In this document: positions 16,447-23,993 of the stretch, piece by piece
Position numbering within the stretch: the first letter of the stretch is position 1
Layout: each line of letters opens with the position of its first letter
From: Pseudotabrizicola formosa
GTDB taxonomy: Bacteria; Pseudomonadota; Alphaproteobacteria; Rhodobacterales; Rhodobacteraceae
Length of the DNA: 64,000 nt
Assembly (NCBI RefSeq): GCF_002900965.1
Contig: NZ_PJOM01000002.1
Coordinates: 1,302,001-1,366,000, forward strand
Reading direction: 5' to 3'
The notes under the pieces: model-generated
The model's input: only the letters and a program-made list of their open reading frames with translations
Databases searched by the model: none
Told to the model about the DNA's origin: nothing
Made by a program: the position numbers and the translations under genes

Positions 16447-17543
16447 GCCGCCACCTCCTGCGCCGAAACCTGGCCCTCGGCCTCGACCAGACACAGGATC
16501 GCCAAGGCCTGCCCATAGCCGGTGGGTTGCAGCGGAATATCGCGGTAGAACTGCAGATCATGCCCCATGCGGGTGCCGTAAGAGACGTTCTGCACCGTGC
16601 CCCCCTCATCGATATTCGCCATCACCGCCGCCACGCCGCGCCACCCGGCCTCGGCCCAGTCGGGCCCGCCGATCCCTTGCCGCGCGGCCTTCAGCAGCCC
16701 GTACGCAAAGCCCGCCGTGGCGCTGATCTCCTCATAGCTCGACGGATCATCCAGCAGCGTCCGCCACGCGCCGCTTTGCGTCTGCAACGGCAGCAGCGCC
16801 TGCACCTGCGCCTTGAGCACTTCGGTCAGATACAACCTGACCGACCCCGGCAGATCCGGCACCTCGAACAGGTCCAGAATGCAGGCCGTGATCCAGGCAT
16901 TGCCGCGTGCCCAGCGGGCGCGGGCAAAATTATGCCGCCCGTCAAAGGTCCAGCCATGAAACCAAAGCCCGGTGTCCGGATCCGACAAATAGCGCGCATG
17001 CACCAGAAACTGGCGGATCGCCTCATCCACCAGCTCGGTCCGGCCCGAAGCATGGCCATACCGGGCCAGAAACAACCCCGCCATGAACAGCGTGTCATCC
17101 CACAATTCGCCGGGATTCACCTTGTCGGACACATCATGCTGCAGCCCCGCCTCCTGGGTGCGCGGCGCATCCGTCATCAGACGGTTGGCCCAGTCGTCCA
17201 GCACCGGCCGCCAACGCGGATCGCCTGTCTCGGCCCAGAGCATCGACAGCGCCAGCATCGGTGCCGTGGTGTTGATGTTCAAATCGGGCAGGCCCGCCGC
17301 CAGATGCCGCGCATACCAGCCCTCAAGCATCTCGCGCAACGCCGGATCCCCCTGGCGCCGCCACAACTGGGCCAGACCATAAAGGCCCACACCCTGCGGC
17401 CATTCCCAGCTGTCAAAGCTGATGTAGTCGCCCGCCGTCCCGTCAAGATTCGGTTCGTCAAACTGGCCATCATGGCGCAGATCGGTCAGGCCCCGCACCA
17501 ATTGACCCAGTTTCAGCCTGATCTGATCCACCTGTGGTCGCAT
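16443..17543 (-). CDS. Unsaturated glucuronyl/rhamnogalacturonyl hydrolase, GH105
   Basis: Cytoplasmic (alpha/alpha)6-barrel enzyme that removes the 4,5-unsaturated uronic acid from oligosaccharides made by polysaccharide lyases, by hydrating the double bond. 366 residues, close to YteR (373). Family blocks include WEWPQGVGLYGLAQLW, the catalytic-Asp segment ELWDDTLFMAGLFLARYG (Asp150 likely catalytic), GLWFHGW, ARARWARGNAWI and SATAGFAYGLLKA. Start at 17543 follows GGGAGGGG. First gene of the operon; its promoter region holds two tandem LacI-type operators. Whether the natural substrate is rhamnogalacturonan, ulvan-like or another uronide cannot be decided from sequence. Confidence 0.92.
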   Translation of the reverse strand: MRPQVDQIRLKLGQLVRGLTDLRHDGQFDEPNLDGTAGDYISFDSWEWPQGVGLYGLAQLWRRQGDPALREMLEGWYARHLAAGLPDLNINTTAPMLALSMLWAETGDPRWRPVLDDWANRLMTDAPRTQEAGLQHDVSDKVNPGELWDDTLFMAGLFLARYGHASGRTELVDEAIRQFLVHARYLSDPDTGLWFHGWTFDGRHNFARARWARGNAWITACILDLFEVPDLPGSVRLYLTEVLKAQVQALLPLQTQSGAWRTLLDDPSSYEEISATAGFAYGLLKAARQGIGGPDWAEAGWRGVAAVMANIDEGGTVQNVSYGTRMGHDLQFYRDIPLQPTGYGQALAILCLVEAEGQVSAQEVAA

Positions 17544-17590
17544 GTCCCCTCCCCGGGCATCGGCATTTGGTCGATCGTTGAAGCATGGCA

Positions 17591-17607
17591 GTGCAAAATT
17601 TTTGCAC
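17591..17607. promoter_or_regulatory. Perfect 17-bp palindromic operator
   Basis: GTGCAAAA-T-TTTTGCAC is an exact inverted repeat around base 17599 in the divergent region between the GH105 operon and the LacI-family gene, 48 bases before each start codon. Its odd length and central position are those of a LacI-family operator. Confidence 0.75.
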
Positions 17608-17611
17608 AACC

Positions 17612-17626
17612 TGAAAATTTTTTGCA
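17612..17626. promoter_or_regulatory. Second, imperfect operator copy
   Basis: TGAAAATTTTTTGCA matches the core TGCAAAATTTTTGCA of the first operator at 13 of 15 positions. Its centre (17619) is 20 bases from that of the first, about two helical turns, so two dimers would sit on the same DNA face. Confidence 0.6.
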
Positions 17627-17655
17627 TAGTCAGACAGCAAAATGGAAAAACCCCA

Positions 17656-18702
17656 ATGGCACCGATTCCCCCCGGGAAAAGCGGCAAACCCAGCCGCCGC
17701 ATCAGGCTGGACGATCTTGCGAAGGCTTGCGATGTGTCGATCGCCACGGTGTCGCGCGCCCTGTCCGGCACGCCGGGCGTCCGGCCCGACCTGGTCGAAA
17801 AGATCCAGCGCAAGGCGCAGGAGTTTCGCTACGCCCTGCCCTCGACCCTTGCCGGTCAGCGCTTGCTGATTCTTGCCAGCCGCGCCGCCATGGAAGACTA
17901 TGCGCGCAGCCAGTTTACCCTGAATGTCATGCAAGGCATCGAGGAACGCGCCCGCCTGCTACGGGCCGAGGTGATCACCGAAGCCATCACCTCGACGGAA
18001 CAGGAACGACAGGCCCTCGCACTGGCCGCGACCGACCCGCGCGTGACGGGTCTGCTGTTCCTGACACTGGACGACGAAGACATGCTGACCGCCGCCCGCA
18101 GGTTTCGCAAGCCGGTGGTTCTGGTCAACGGGGATGATCCGCTGATGCAGCTGTCGTCGGTTGCGCCGTCAAACCGGGCTGCCGCCAGCATGGCCACCGA
18201 TTACCTGATGCGGCTGGGGCACCGCCGCATCCTGTTTCTCAGCCGCAGGGGCCGCCGCACGATTGAACGGCGGGCCGAAGGCTGGCGAGACCGAATGACC
18301 CTGGGCGGCGCGGCATTCGATCCGGGACTGCAGGTGGATGTGGCAGACTGGCTGCCTGATCACGCCGCAAAAGCGCTCCGCGACAGGGTCAGCGCCAAGG
18401 GCCTCGACTTCACCGCCGTGCTGTGTGCCGGCGACAGTCTGGCGCTTGGGGCAATGCAGGGCCTGGCCTCACTGGGGATCAGCGTCCCCGATCAAGTGTC
18501 GGTGCTGGGTATGGACGGTCTGGCCCAGGGCGCATTCTTCTCGCCTGCCCTGACGGTTCTGGAAATTCCGATGCGCCACATCGGATCGGCGGCAGTTGAT
18601 CTGCTGCGCGACCTGAGCCTTGGGGCGCATCTGCCCGCCCGCCGCATCGAACTGGCCTGCCGGCTGGTGGAACGCAAATCCTGCGCCGCCGTCGCCGGTT
18701 AG
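17656..18702 (+). CDS. LacI-family transcriptional regulator of the oligouronide operon
   Basis: 348 residues. An N-terminal LacI helix-turn-helix with hinge (about 17-65: IRLDDLAKACDVSIATVSRALS) is followed by a periplasmic-binding-protein-like effector domain (GQRLLILASRA, VLVNGDDP, NRAAASMATDYLMRLGHRRI, LCAGDSLALGAMQGL). I start at ATG 17656, since the frame upstream reads through the operators. It is divergent from GH105, and the two palindromes between them are its likely binding sites. Repression relieved by an oligouronide or its breakdown product is the expected mode, by family analogy. Confidence 0.92.
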   Translation: MAPIPPGKSGKPSRRIRLDDLAKACDVSIATVSRALSGTPGVRPDLVEKIQRKAQEFRYALPSTLAGQRLLILASRAAMEDYARSQFTLNVMQGIEERARLLRAEVITEAITSTEQERQALALAATDPRVTGLLFLTLDDEDMLTAARRFRKPVVLVNGDDPLMQLSSVAPSNRAAASMATDYLMRLGHRRILFLSRRGRRTIERRAEGWRDRMTLGGAAFDPGLQVDVADWLPDHAAKALRDRVSAKGLDFTAVLCAGDSLALGAMQGLASLGISVPDQVSVLGMDGLAQGAFFSPALTVLEIPMRHIGSAAVDLLRDLSLGAHLPARRIELACRLVERKSCAAVAG

Positions 18703-18740
18703 GGTGCCCGGAGGGCATGTCAAACGACTAAAGAAAGAAA

Positions 18741-18817
18741 TGGTCGGGGCGGAGGGATTCGAACTCTCGACCTACGGTACCCAAAACCGTCGCGCTACCA
18801 GGCTGCGCTACGCCCCG
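18741..18817 (-). tRNA. tRNA-Pro (anticodon TGG)
   Basis: Read on the minus strand: acceptor CGGGGCG / CGCCCCG, D-stem GCGC / GCGC, anticodon stem ACGGT / ACCGT with loop TTTGGGT giving anticodon TGG, T-stem GAGAG / CCCTC with loop TTCGAAT, discriminator A and encoded CCA. All four stems pair. It decodes CCN proline codons. Confidence 0.97.
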
Positions 18818-18859
18818 ACTGAATGGGGTCTTAGCGAATGCCGCGGGGGATGAAAAGGG

Positions 18860-19342
18860 CTATTCCGCACAAGACCATGCCGGATCTGCAATTGACGGGT
18901 GGCGCAGTTCGGCACCGGCAGAAATTCCCATGCGTGCGGCCAGCCCGCCGTTGATTTCGAGCACCAGCTTGACCCCCTCGCCGCCATCGATCGTGGTCAG
19001 ATCCTGTGGCTTGGCATTGGCATGCACCTTTGTCACCCGGCCCGCGGCATCGGCAAAGATCATATCCAGCGGGATCAGCGTGTTCTTCATCCAGAAGGTT
19101 GCCCGTCGGGGGCTGTCATAAATGAACAGCATGCCCGCCGATTGCGGCATGTCTTCGACAAACATCAAGCCGCGGCTGCGTTTGGCATCCGTATCGGCAA
19201 CCTCAACCGCAAAGCGCGCCTGACCACCCGGCCAGCGCAGCTCCACCTGATCGTCACGGCAGGCTGCGCTGACGGTCCCCACCATCAGCACGAGTGCCGC
19301 GACAGATCCGATCAGCGCTCTGCGCGCGATGCTGCTTCCCAT
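18860..19342 (-). CDS. DUF192 family exported protein
   Basis: 160 residues with a signal peptide or membrane anchor ([21 protein letters not shown]) and a DUF192 domain: [45 protein letters not shown], and [18 protein letters not shown]. The role of this family is not established. Start at 19342 is set by AGGTGG six bases upstream; the gene then overlaps the end of the cold-shock gene by 31 bases, so the two are translated in coupling. Confidence 0.85.
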   Translation of the reverse strand: MGSSIARRALIGSVAALVLMVGTVSAACRDDQVELRWPGGQARFAVEVADTDAKRSRGLMFVEDMPQSAGMLFIYDSPRRATFWMKNTLIPLDMIFADAAGRVTKVHANAKPQDLTTIDGGEGVKLVLEINGGLAARMGISAGAELRHPSIADPAWSCAE

Positions 19343-19845
19343 GATGCCACCTGTACCGCCATGCGCCCGCGCCTGCCCTCGATGATCCGCAGGCAAACCG
19401 CTTCCCCTGCTTGTAGATCGGCAAAGCCCGACATGCGCAACACTTCGACGTGAATGAACACATCATCATTGTGGCCGAACACATTGGCAAAGCCAAAGCC
19501 CTTGGCTTTATCGAACCATTTCACCCGCGATGGTTCCAGCGCAAGCGCGGCGATCTGTTCGGCCGACATCAGAGTGCCTTCATCGGCCAGTGGCAAGGCC
19601 ACCCCTGCCGGTGCCTGCACCGAGACAACCTCGACCGCCTGTGCCCCGCGCGGACTTTGCTGAACGCGAACGCTGATCATCGCGCCATCAGACACGGAGT
19701 TCTGACCATAGTTCCGCAGCACATTGGCATGCAGCAGAATATCGCTTTCAGTCTCGTTCGAAACGATGAACCCAAACCCCTTCGCAGGGTCAAACCATTT
19801 TACATGGCCATGCACAATATGCGTGGCCGTCTCTTCATCAGTCAT
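19312..19845 (-). CDS. Double cold-shock-domain protein
   Basis: 177-residue cytoplasmic protein with two CspA-like OB-fold domains. The first (about 10-80) has GHVKWFDPAKGFGFIVSNE with a less typical second RNA-binding motif (DILLHANVL). The second (about 105-170) has SRVKWFDKAKGFGFANVF and DDVFIHVEVL. A 25-residue linker separates them. Such tandem proteins are common in Alphaproteobacteria and bind RNA or single-stranded DNA. It precedes DUF192 in a two-gene unit. Confidence 0.93.
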   Translation of the reverse strand: MTDEETATHIVHGHVKWFDPAKGFGFIVSNETESDILLHANVLRNYGQNSVSDGAMISVRVQQSPRGAQAVEVVSVQAPAGVALPLADEGTLMSAEQIAALALEPSRVKWFDKAKGFGFANVFGHNDDVFIHVEVLRMSGFADLQAGEAVCLRIIEGRRGRMAVQVASWEAASRAER

Positions 19846-19958
19846 AGCAGAGCCGTTCCCCAGATTGACCCCAAACGCCGTTAAGACGCTATCCCCGGAC
19901 GGGATTCAAGCACATTTCCGCAAGACCGGCCCGATCCCTGCGCCGAAAAAGTCGACAC

Positions 19959-20561
19959 TCAAGGATTCAAGCGCACGATCGCCCAAGTATCCTGCGTGGT
20001 CTGCCGTGTCCAGCGGAAGCGATCGTGCAGCCTGAAGGCCCCGTCCGCCCAGAACTCTATCTCAACCGGCCGCAGGCGGAAACCTCCCCAAAAGGATGGG
20101 CGCGGCGGATGGGTGCCTTTGGTTACCGTCAGTTTTGCCACCTCAGCCATCAGATGCTCCCGGCTGGACAACGGCTGCGACTGCTGGCTGGCCCAGGCCC
20201 CCAGCCGCGATTTCAGGCTGCGGCTGGCATAATAGGCATCGGCCTTCGGGCCCTCCTCGCGTTCGGTGACGCCACGCACCCGGATCTGGCGGCGCAGCGA
20301 CTTCCAGTGCAGCACAAAGGCCGCCTTGCCCGCGGCCTCGATCTCCTGCGCCTTGCGGGACTGGTAATTGGTGTAGAACACAAAGGCGTCCTCCTCGATG
20401 TCCTTCAACAACACCATGCGCACATTCGGCATCCCGTCCTGGTCCACCGTGGACAGGGCAATGGCATTGGGATCGTTCGGCTCTGTCGCCTCGGCTTCCG
20501 CCATCCAGGCCCTCGCAATGGCAAACGGGTCATCGCCCGCGAAAATTCCGCCTCTGTCCAT
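19959..20561 (-). CDS. pdxH: Pyridoxamine/pyridoxine 5'-phosphate oxidase
   Basis: FMN enzyme that makes pyridoxal 5'-phosphate from PNP or PMP. 200 residues, usual length. Family blocks: [59 protein letters not shown] and the C-terminal [21 protein letters not shown] with the final RLNP. Divergent from fabI. Confidence 0.95.
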   Translation of the reverse strand: MDRGGIFAGDDPFAIARAWMAEAEATEPNDPNAIALSTVDQDGMPNVRMVLLKDIEEDAFVFYTNYQSRKAQEIEAAGKAAFVLHWKSLRRQIRVRGVTEREEGPKADAYYASRSLKSRLGAWASQQSQPLSSREHLMAEVAKLTVTKGTHPPRPSFWGGFRLRPVEIEFWADGAFRLHDRFRWTRQTTQDTWAIVRLNP

Positions 20562-20606
20562 GATATCGGTCCTTACCTTGCGCGAAAGCTGCCCGCAGCC
20601 TCTGGC

Positions 20607-20635
20607 TTGAACGCGCTTTGCCTTTCGCCTACACG
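20607..20635 (+). promoter_or_regulatory. Candidate fabI promoter
   Basis: TTGAAC at 20607-20612 and TACACG at 20630-20635 with a 17-base spacer, 37 bases before the fabI start codon. Reasonable sigma-70 match; no operator seen. Confidence 0.35.
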
Positions 20636-20671
20636 TCTATCTCAATGCGAGAAATGTGCGAGGGGCAACAG

Positions 20672-21493
20672 ATGTCAACAGGACTTATGGCGGGCAAGCG
20701 CGGGCTGATCATGGGGCTTGCCAATGACAAGTCCATCGCCTGGGGCATCGCCAAGACCCTTGCCGACCACGGCGCCGAACTGGCGTTCTCCTATCAGGGT
20801 GAGGCGCTGAAAAAGCGCGTGGGCCCGCTGGCAGCCTCACTGGGCGAGCCGCGCCTGTACGAATGCGACGTCGCCAACGAAGAAAGTATGGATGCGCTCT
20901 TTGCCTGGCTCGAGGCACAGTGGGGCACGATCGACTTCGTGGTCCATGCCATCGGCTTTTCCGACAAGAACGAATTGCGCGGCCGCTATGTGGAAACCTC
21001 GCGCGCCAACTTCCTGATGTCGATGGATATTTCGGTCTATTCCTTCACCGCCGTCTGCCAGCGCGCCGCAAAGCTGATGCCAAATGGCGGCAGCCTTCTG
21101 ACCCTGACCTATTATGGGGCAGAAAAGGTCATGCCGCATTACAACGTGATGGGCCTGTGCAAGGCTGCGCTTGAGGCGAGCGTGAAATACATCGCCGAAG
21201 ACCTTGGCAAGGACGGCATCCGCGTCAATGCCATCAGCGCCGGCCCGATCAAGACGCTGGCCGCCTCCGGCATCGGCGATTTCCGCTACATCATGAAGTG
21301 GAATGAGCTGAACAGCCCGCTGCGCCGCAATGTCACACAGGAAGAGGTCGGCAAGGCGGCCCTTTACCTGATCTCCGATCTGGGGTCCGGCACCACGGGC
21401 GAAAACCTGCATGTCGATGCAGGCTATCATGTGGTGGGCATGAAGGCCGTCGATGCGCCCGATATCGATGTGGTGACAGGCCGTGGCGACTAA
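20672..21493 (+). CDS. fabI: Enoyl-[acyl-carrier-protein] reductase (NADH)
   Basis: Final reductive step of each fatty-acid elongation cycle. 273 residues from ATG 20672, chosen because GAGGGG lies seven bases upstream; in-frame ATGs further up lack a ribosome site. FabI-type SDR features: the cofactor loop MGLANDKSIAWGIAK, VHAIGFSDKNELRG, and the catalytic Tyr/Lys segment YYGAEKVMPHYNVMGLCKAALE, then ISAGPIKTLAASGI. Likely triclosan-type inhibitor target by family. Confidence 0.95.
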   Translation: MSTGLMAGKRGLIMGLANDKSIAWGIAKTLADHGAELAFSYQGEALKKRVGPLAASLGEPRLYECDVANEESMDALFAWLEAQWGTIDFVVHAIGFSDKNELRGRYVETSRANFLMSMDISVYSFTAVCQRAAKLMPNGGSLLTLTYYGAEKVMPHYNVMGLCKAALEASVKYIAEDLGKDGIRVNAISAGPIKTLAASGIGDFRYIMKWNELNSPLRRNVTQEEVGKAALYLISDLGSGTTGENLHVDAGYHVVGMKAVDAPDIDVVTGRGD

Positions 21494-21511
21494 GGGCACA
21501 GGGCGGGCGCG

Positions 21512-22123
21512 ATGACGCTGGCGGCGTTCCTGGCGGTGGCGGCTTTGCTGACCATGGGCGCGGTCAGCCCCGGCCCGGCCGTGCTGATGTCGGCGCGCAC
21601 CGGGGTGACTGAAGGGCTGCGCACGGGGTTTTTCCTGGCCATGGGCATCGGTCTCGGCGCGGTGATCTGGGCGGCCTTGGCGCTGTCGGGTCTGGCGGCG
21701 CTGTTCAAGATTGCCCCCGCCCTCTTGTGGGCCTTCAAGATCGTGGGCGGGCTCTATCTGATCTGGATGGCGCTGCAGATGTGGCGCCACGCGTCCGACC
21801 CGCTGCCCGACACCACCGGCCTGCCGCCACGATCTGCGCTGTCCGCCTTCCGGCTGGGGCTGGTCACGCAGCTGTCGAACCCCAAACCCGCCGTGGTGCT
21901 CTCGGCCATCTTCATCGGCACCGTGCCGCCTGACACCCCGCTCTGGGTGCTCGCCTGCCTGCTGAGCTTTCTGTTCACGGTGGAAACGCTGTGGAACACC
22001 TTCGTCGCCCGCATCTTTTCCCTGCCCGCCACGCGGCGGGCCTATGTCGGTGCAAAATCCACCATGGACCGCTGCTTTGGCGGTCTTCTCGCCCTGCTCG
22101 GCGCCAAGATCGCCGCCACCTGA
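21512..22123 (+). CDS. LysE/RhtB family exporter
   Basis: 203-residue inner-membrane protein with five to six predicted helices. The family start is clear: [23 protein letters not shown] with the SPGP motif, followed by [16 protein letters not shown] and a central [20 protein letters not shown]. Members export amino acids or related metabolites; the substrate cannot be told. Follows fabI by 18 bases and precedes gpt by 11, so may be cotranscribed. Confidence 0.88.
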   Translation: MTLAAFLAVAALLTMGAVSPGPAVLMSARTGVTEGLRTGFFLAMGIGLGAVIWAALALSGLAALFKIAPALLWAFKIVGGLYLIWMALQMWRHASDPLPDTTGLPPRSALSAFRLGLVTQLSNPKPAVVLSAIFIGTVPPDTPLWVLACLLSFLFTVETLWNTFVARIFSLPATRRAYVGAKSTMDRCFGGLLALLGAKIAAT

Positions 22124-22134
22124 AGGAGCCTGCC

Positions 22135-22638
22135 ATGAACGACCGCCTGCCGCATGAAAAAGGCTTTCACGTCAGCTGGGACCAGATTCACCGCGACGCC
22201 CGTGCGCTGGCCTGGCGGCTGGATGGCAAGGGTCCGGACAATGGGGCCTGGAAGGCCGTGGTCGGCATCACCCGCGGCGGCCTGGTGCCCGCCATGATCG
22301 TCAGCCGCGAGCTGGATATCCGCGTGGTCGATACCATCAGCGTGAAATCCTACAGCCATCAGGCCCAGACCGAGGCGCGGGTGATCAAATCGCCGCAGGG
22401 CGATCTGATGGGCGATGGCACCGGCATCCTGATCGTCGATGATCTGGTCGACAGCGGCAAGACGCTGGAACTGGTGCGCAAGCTGTATCCACGCGCGCAT
22501 TTCGCCACCGTCTACGCCAAACCCTCGGGCCGCCCGCAGGTCGATACCTATATCACCGAAGTCAGCCAGGACACCTGGATCTTCTTCCCCTGGGACATGG
22601 CGCTGCAATATGTCCAGCCCTATCGCGGCACGGACTGA
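22135..22638 (+). CDS. gpt: Xanthine(-guanine) phosphoribosyltransferase
   Basis: 167-residue purine salvage enzyme converting xanthine/guanine and PRPP to XMP/GMP. Start fixed by AAGGAG nine bases upstream. Family blocks: [19 protein letters not shown], the PRPP loop [17 protein letters not shown], and the C-terminal DTWIFFPWD that contacts the purine. Compared with E. coli Gpt (152 residues) it has a short N-terminal extension (about 15 residues). Confidence 0.93.
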   Translation: MNDRLPHEKGFHVSWDQIHRDARALAWRLDGKGPDNGAWKAVVGITRGGLVPAMIVSRELDIRVVDTISVKSYSHQAQTEARVIKSPQGDLMGDGTGILIVDDLVDSGKTLELVRKLYPRAHFATVYAKPSGRPQVDTYITEVSQDTWIFFPWDMALQYVQPYRGTD

Positions 22639-22688
22639 TCTTGCGCCTGCCCCCTGCCATTATCTGTTTCCAAATATCCCACGGGGGT

Positions 22689-22709
22689 CCGGGGGTGTGA
22701 AACCCCCGG
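22689..22709 (+). terminator. GC-rich hairpin after gpt
   Basis: CCGGGGGT at 22689-22696 pairs with ACCCCCGG at 22702-22709 around a five-base loop, between gpt and the aminotransferase gene. No T-run. Probably a terminator or processing hairpin. Confidence 0.45.
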
Positions 22710-22736
22710 TTCCGCCACAAGCCAAAAGGCGCAGAC

Positions 22737-23930
22737 ATGACCCAGCCGCTCAACCCCGCCATGGCCGCCACCGAAGCCCCCCCGGTGATGGAGGCACGGC
22801 GCTGGTTGCAGGGGGTCACCTTTCCGGCTGATCGCCCGCTGATCAACGTGTCGCAGGCCGCCCCGGTCGAGCCGCCGCCGCTGGCTTTGCGCCAGGCGAT
22901 TGCAGAGGCCGCGCTGACCAATGATGCCGCACATCTTTACGGCCCTGTCCTGGGCCTGCCCGAGCTGCGCGCCGAAATCGCGGGGCAATGGTCTGCCCTT
23001 TATGGCGGCACCATTGACGCGGCCGAGGTGGCGATCACCCAAGGCTGCAATCAGGCCTTCACCGCCGTCATGTCCACCCTCGCCGGTGCGGGGGATGAAG
23101 TCATCCTGCCAACCCCATGGTATTTCAATCATAAAATGTGGTTCGACATGCAGGGCGTGCACACGGTGGCGCTCAACACCGGGCCGACGCTGATCCCCGA
23201 TGCCGCGGCGGCACAGGCGCTGATCACATCAAAGACCCGCGCCATCGTATTGGTTTCGCCCAACAATCCCGGTGGGGTGGAATATCCGGCGCAGACGCTG
23301 GCCGCGTTCCGCGATCTGTGCCGTGCTCATGGCCTTGCGCTGATCGTCGATGAAACCTACCGCGATTTTGACAGCCGTCACTCGGTAGACCTGGGGGGCC
23401 GGCCGCATGATCTGTTTGCCGATCCCGACTGGTCTGACACCCTGATCCAGCTTTACAGCTTTTCCAAGGCCTACCGGCTGACCGGCCACCGCGTCGGCGC
23501 GGTTGTGGCCAGCACCGCGCGGCTGGCCGAGGTGGAGAAATTCCTCGACACCGTCGCCATCTGCCCCGGCCAGCTGGGCCAGTTTGCGGCTCTTTGGGGC
23601 ATGCGAAACCTTGGCCAATGGGTCGCGGGCGAACGCGATGAGATCCTCAGCCGCCGCCGCGCGATGATCGACGGTTTCGCGCAGATGGACGGCTGGCGGC
23701 TTCTGGGCTGCGGCGCCTATTTCGCCTATGTCGAACATCCCTTTGACCTGCCGTCGGATCAGCTGTGCAAGCGGCTGGTGTCCGAAGCCTCGCTGCTGAT
23801 GCTGCCCGGCACCATGTTCCAGCCGCCGGGCTCGGATGCCGGCAAGCGGCAGATCCGCATCGCCTTTGCCAATGTCGATGCGCAAGGGATCACGCAGCTG
23901 TTTGCACGGCTCAAAGCCTTTCGGGCCTGA
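22737..23930 (+). CDS. Class I/II PLP-dependent aminotransferase
   Basis: 397-residue fold-type I enzyme. PLP-site text: ITQGCNQAFTAVMSTLAGAGDEVI (cofactor phosphate loop), SPNNPGG, LIVDETYRDF (Asp contacting the pyridine nitrogen), the Schiff-base lysine in LYSFSKAYRLTGHRVGA, and a substrate-carboxylate Arg in RQIRIAFA. Substrate is not clear; related proteins are annotated as aspartate/aromatic or unspecified aminotransferases. No neighbour narrows it down. Confidence 0.87.
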   Translation: MTQPLNPAMAATEAPPVMEARRWLQGVTFPADRPLINVSQAAPVEPPPLALRQAIAEAALTNDAAHLYGPVLGLPELRAEIAGQWSALYGGTIDAAEVAITQGCNQAFTAVMSTLAGAGDEVILPTPWYFNHKMWFDMQGVHTVALNTGPTLIPDAAAAQALITSKTRAIVLVSPNNPGGVEYPAQTLAAFRDLCRAHGLALIVDETYRDFDSRHSVDLGGRPHDLFADPDWSDTLIQLYSFSKAYRLTGHRVGAVVASTARLAEVEKFLDTVAICPGQLGQFAALWGMRNLGQWVAGERDEILSRRRAMIDGFAQMDGWRLLGCGAYFAYVEHPFDLPSDQLCKRLVSEASLLMLPGTMFQPPGSDAGKRQIRIAFANVDAQGITQLFARLKAFRA

Positions 23931-23993
23931 CATCCTCTTGTTCCGCTTTGCCTTACCGCATAGACAGTCGCAAAGCAGGTTCCAAAGGGGCAG

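Noticed and set aside
15957-18137. 726-codon plus-strand frame running across kduI and GH105 into the LacI gene
   Set aside because: It crosses three real genes with intact motifs and the operator region; antisense shadow.
18741-18817. tRNA-Pro as an integration site for a mobile element next to the oligouronide island
   Set aside because: No integrase, no direct repeat of the tRNA 3' end found at the other side of the island, and the LacI gene ends cleanly before it.
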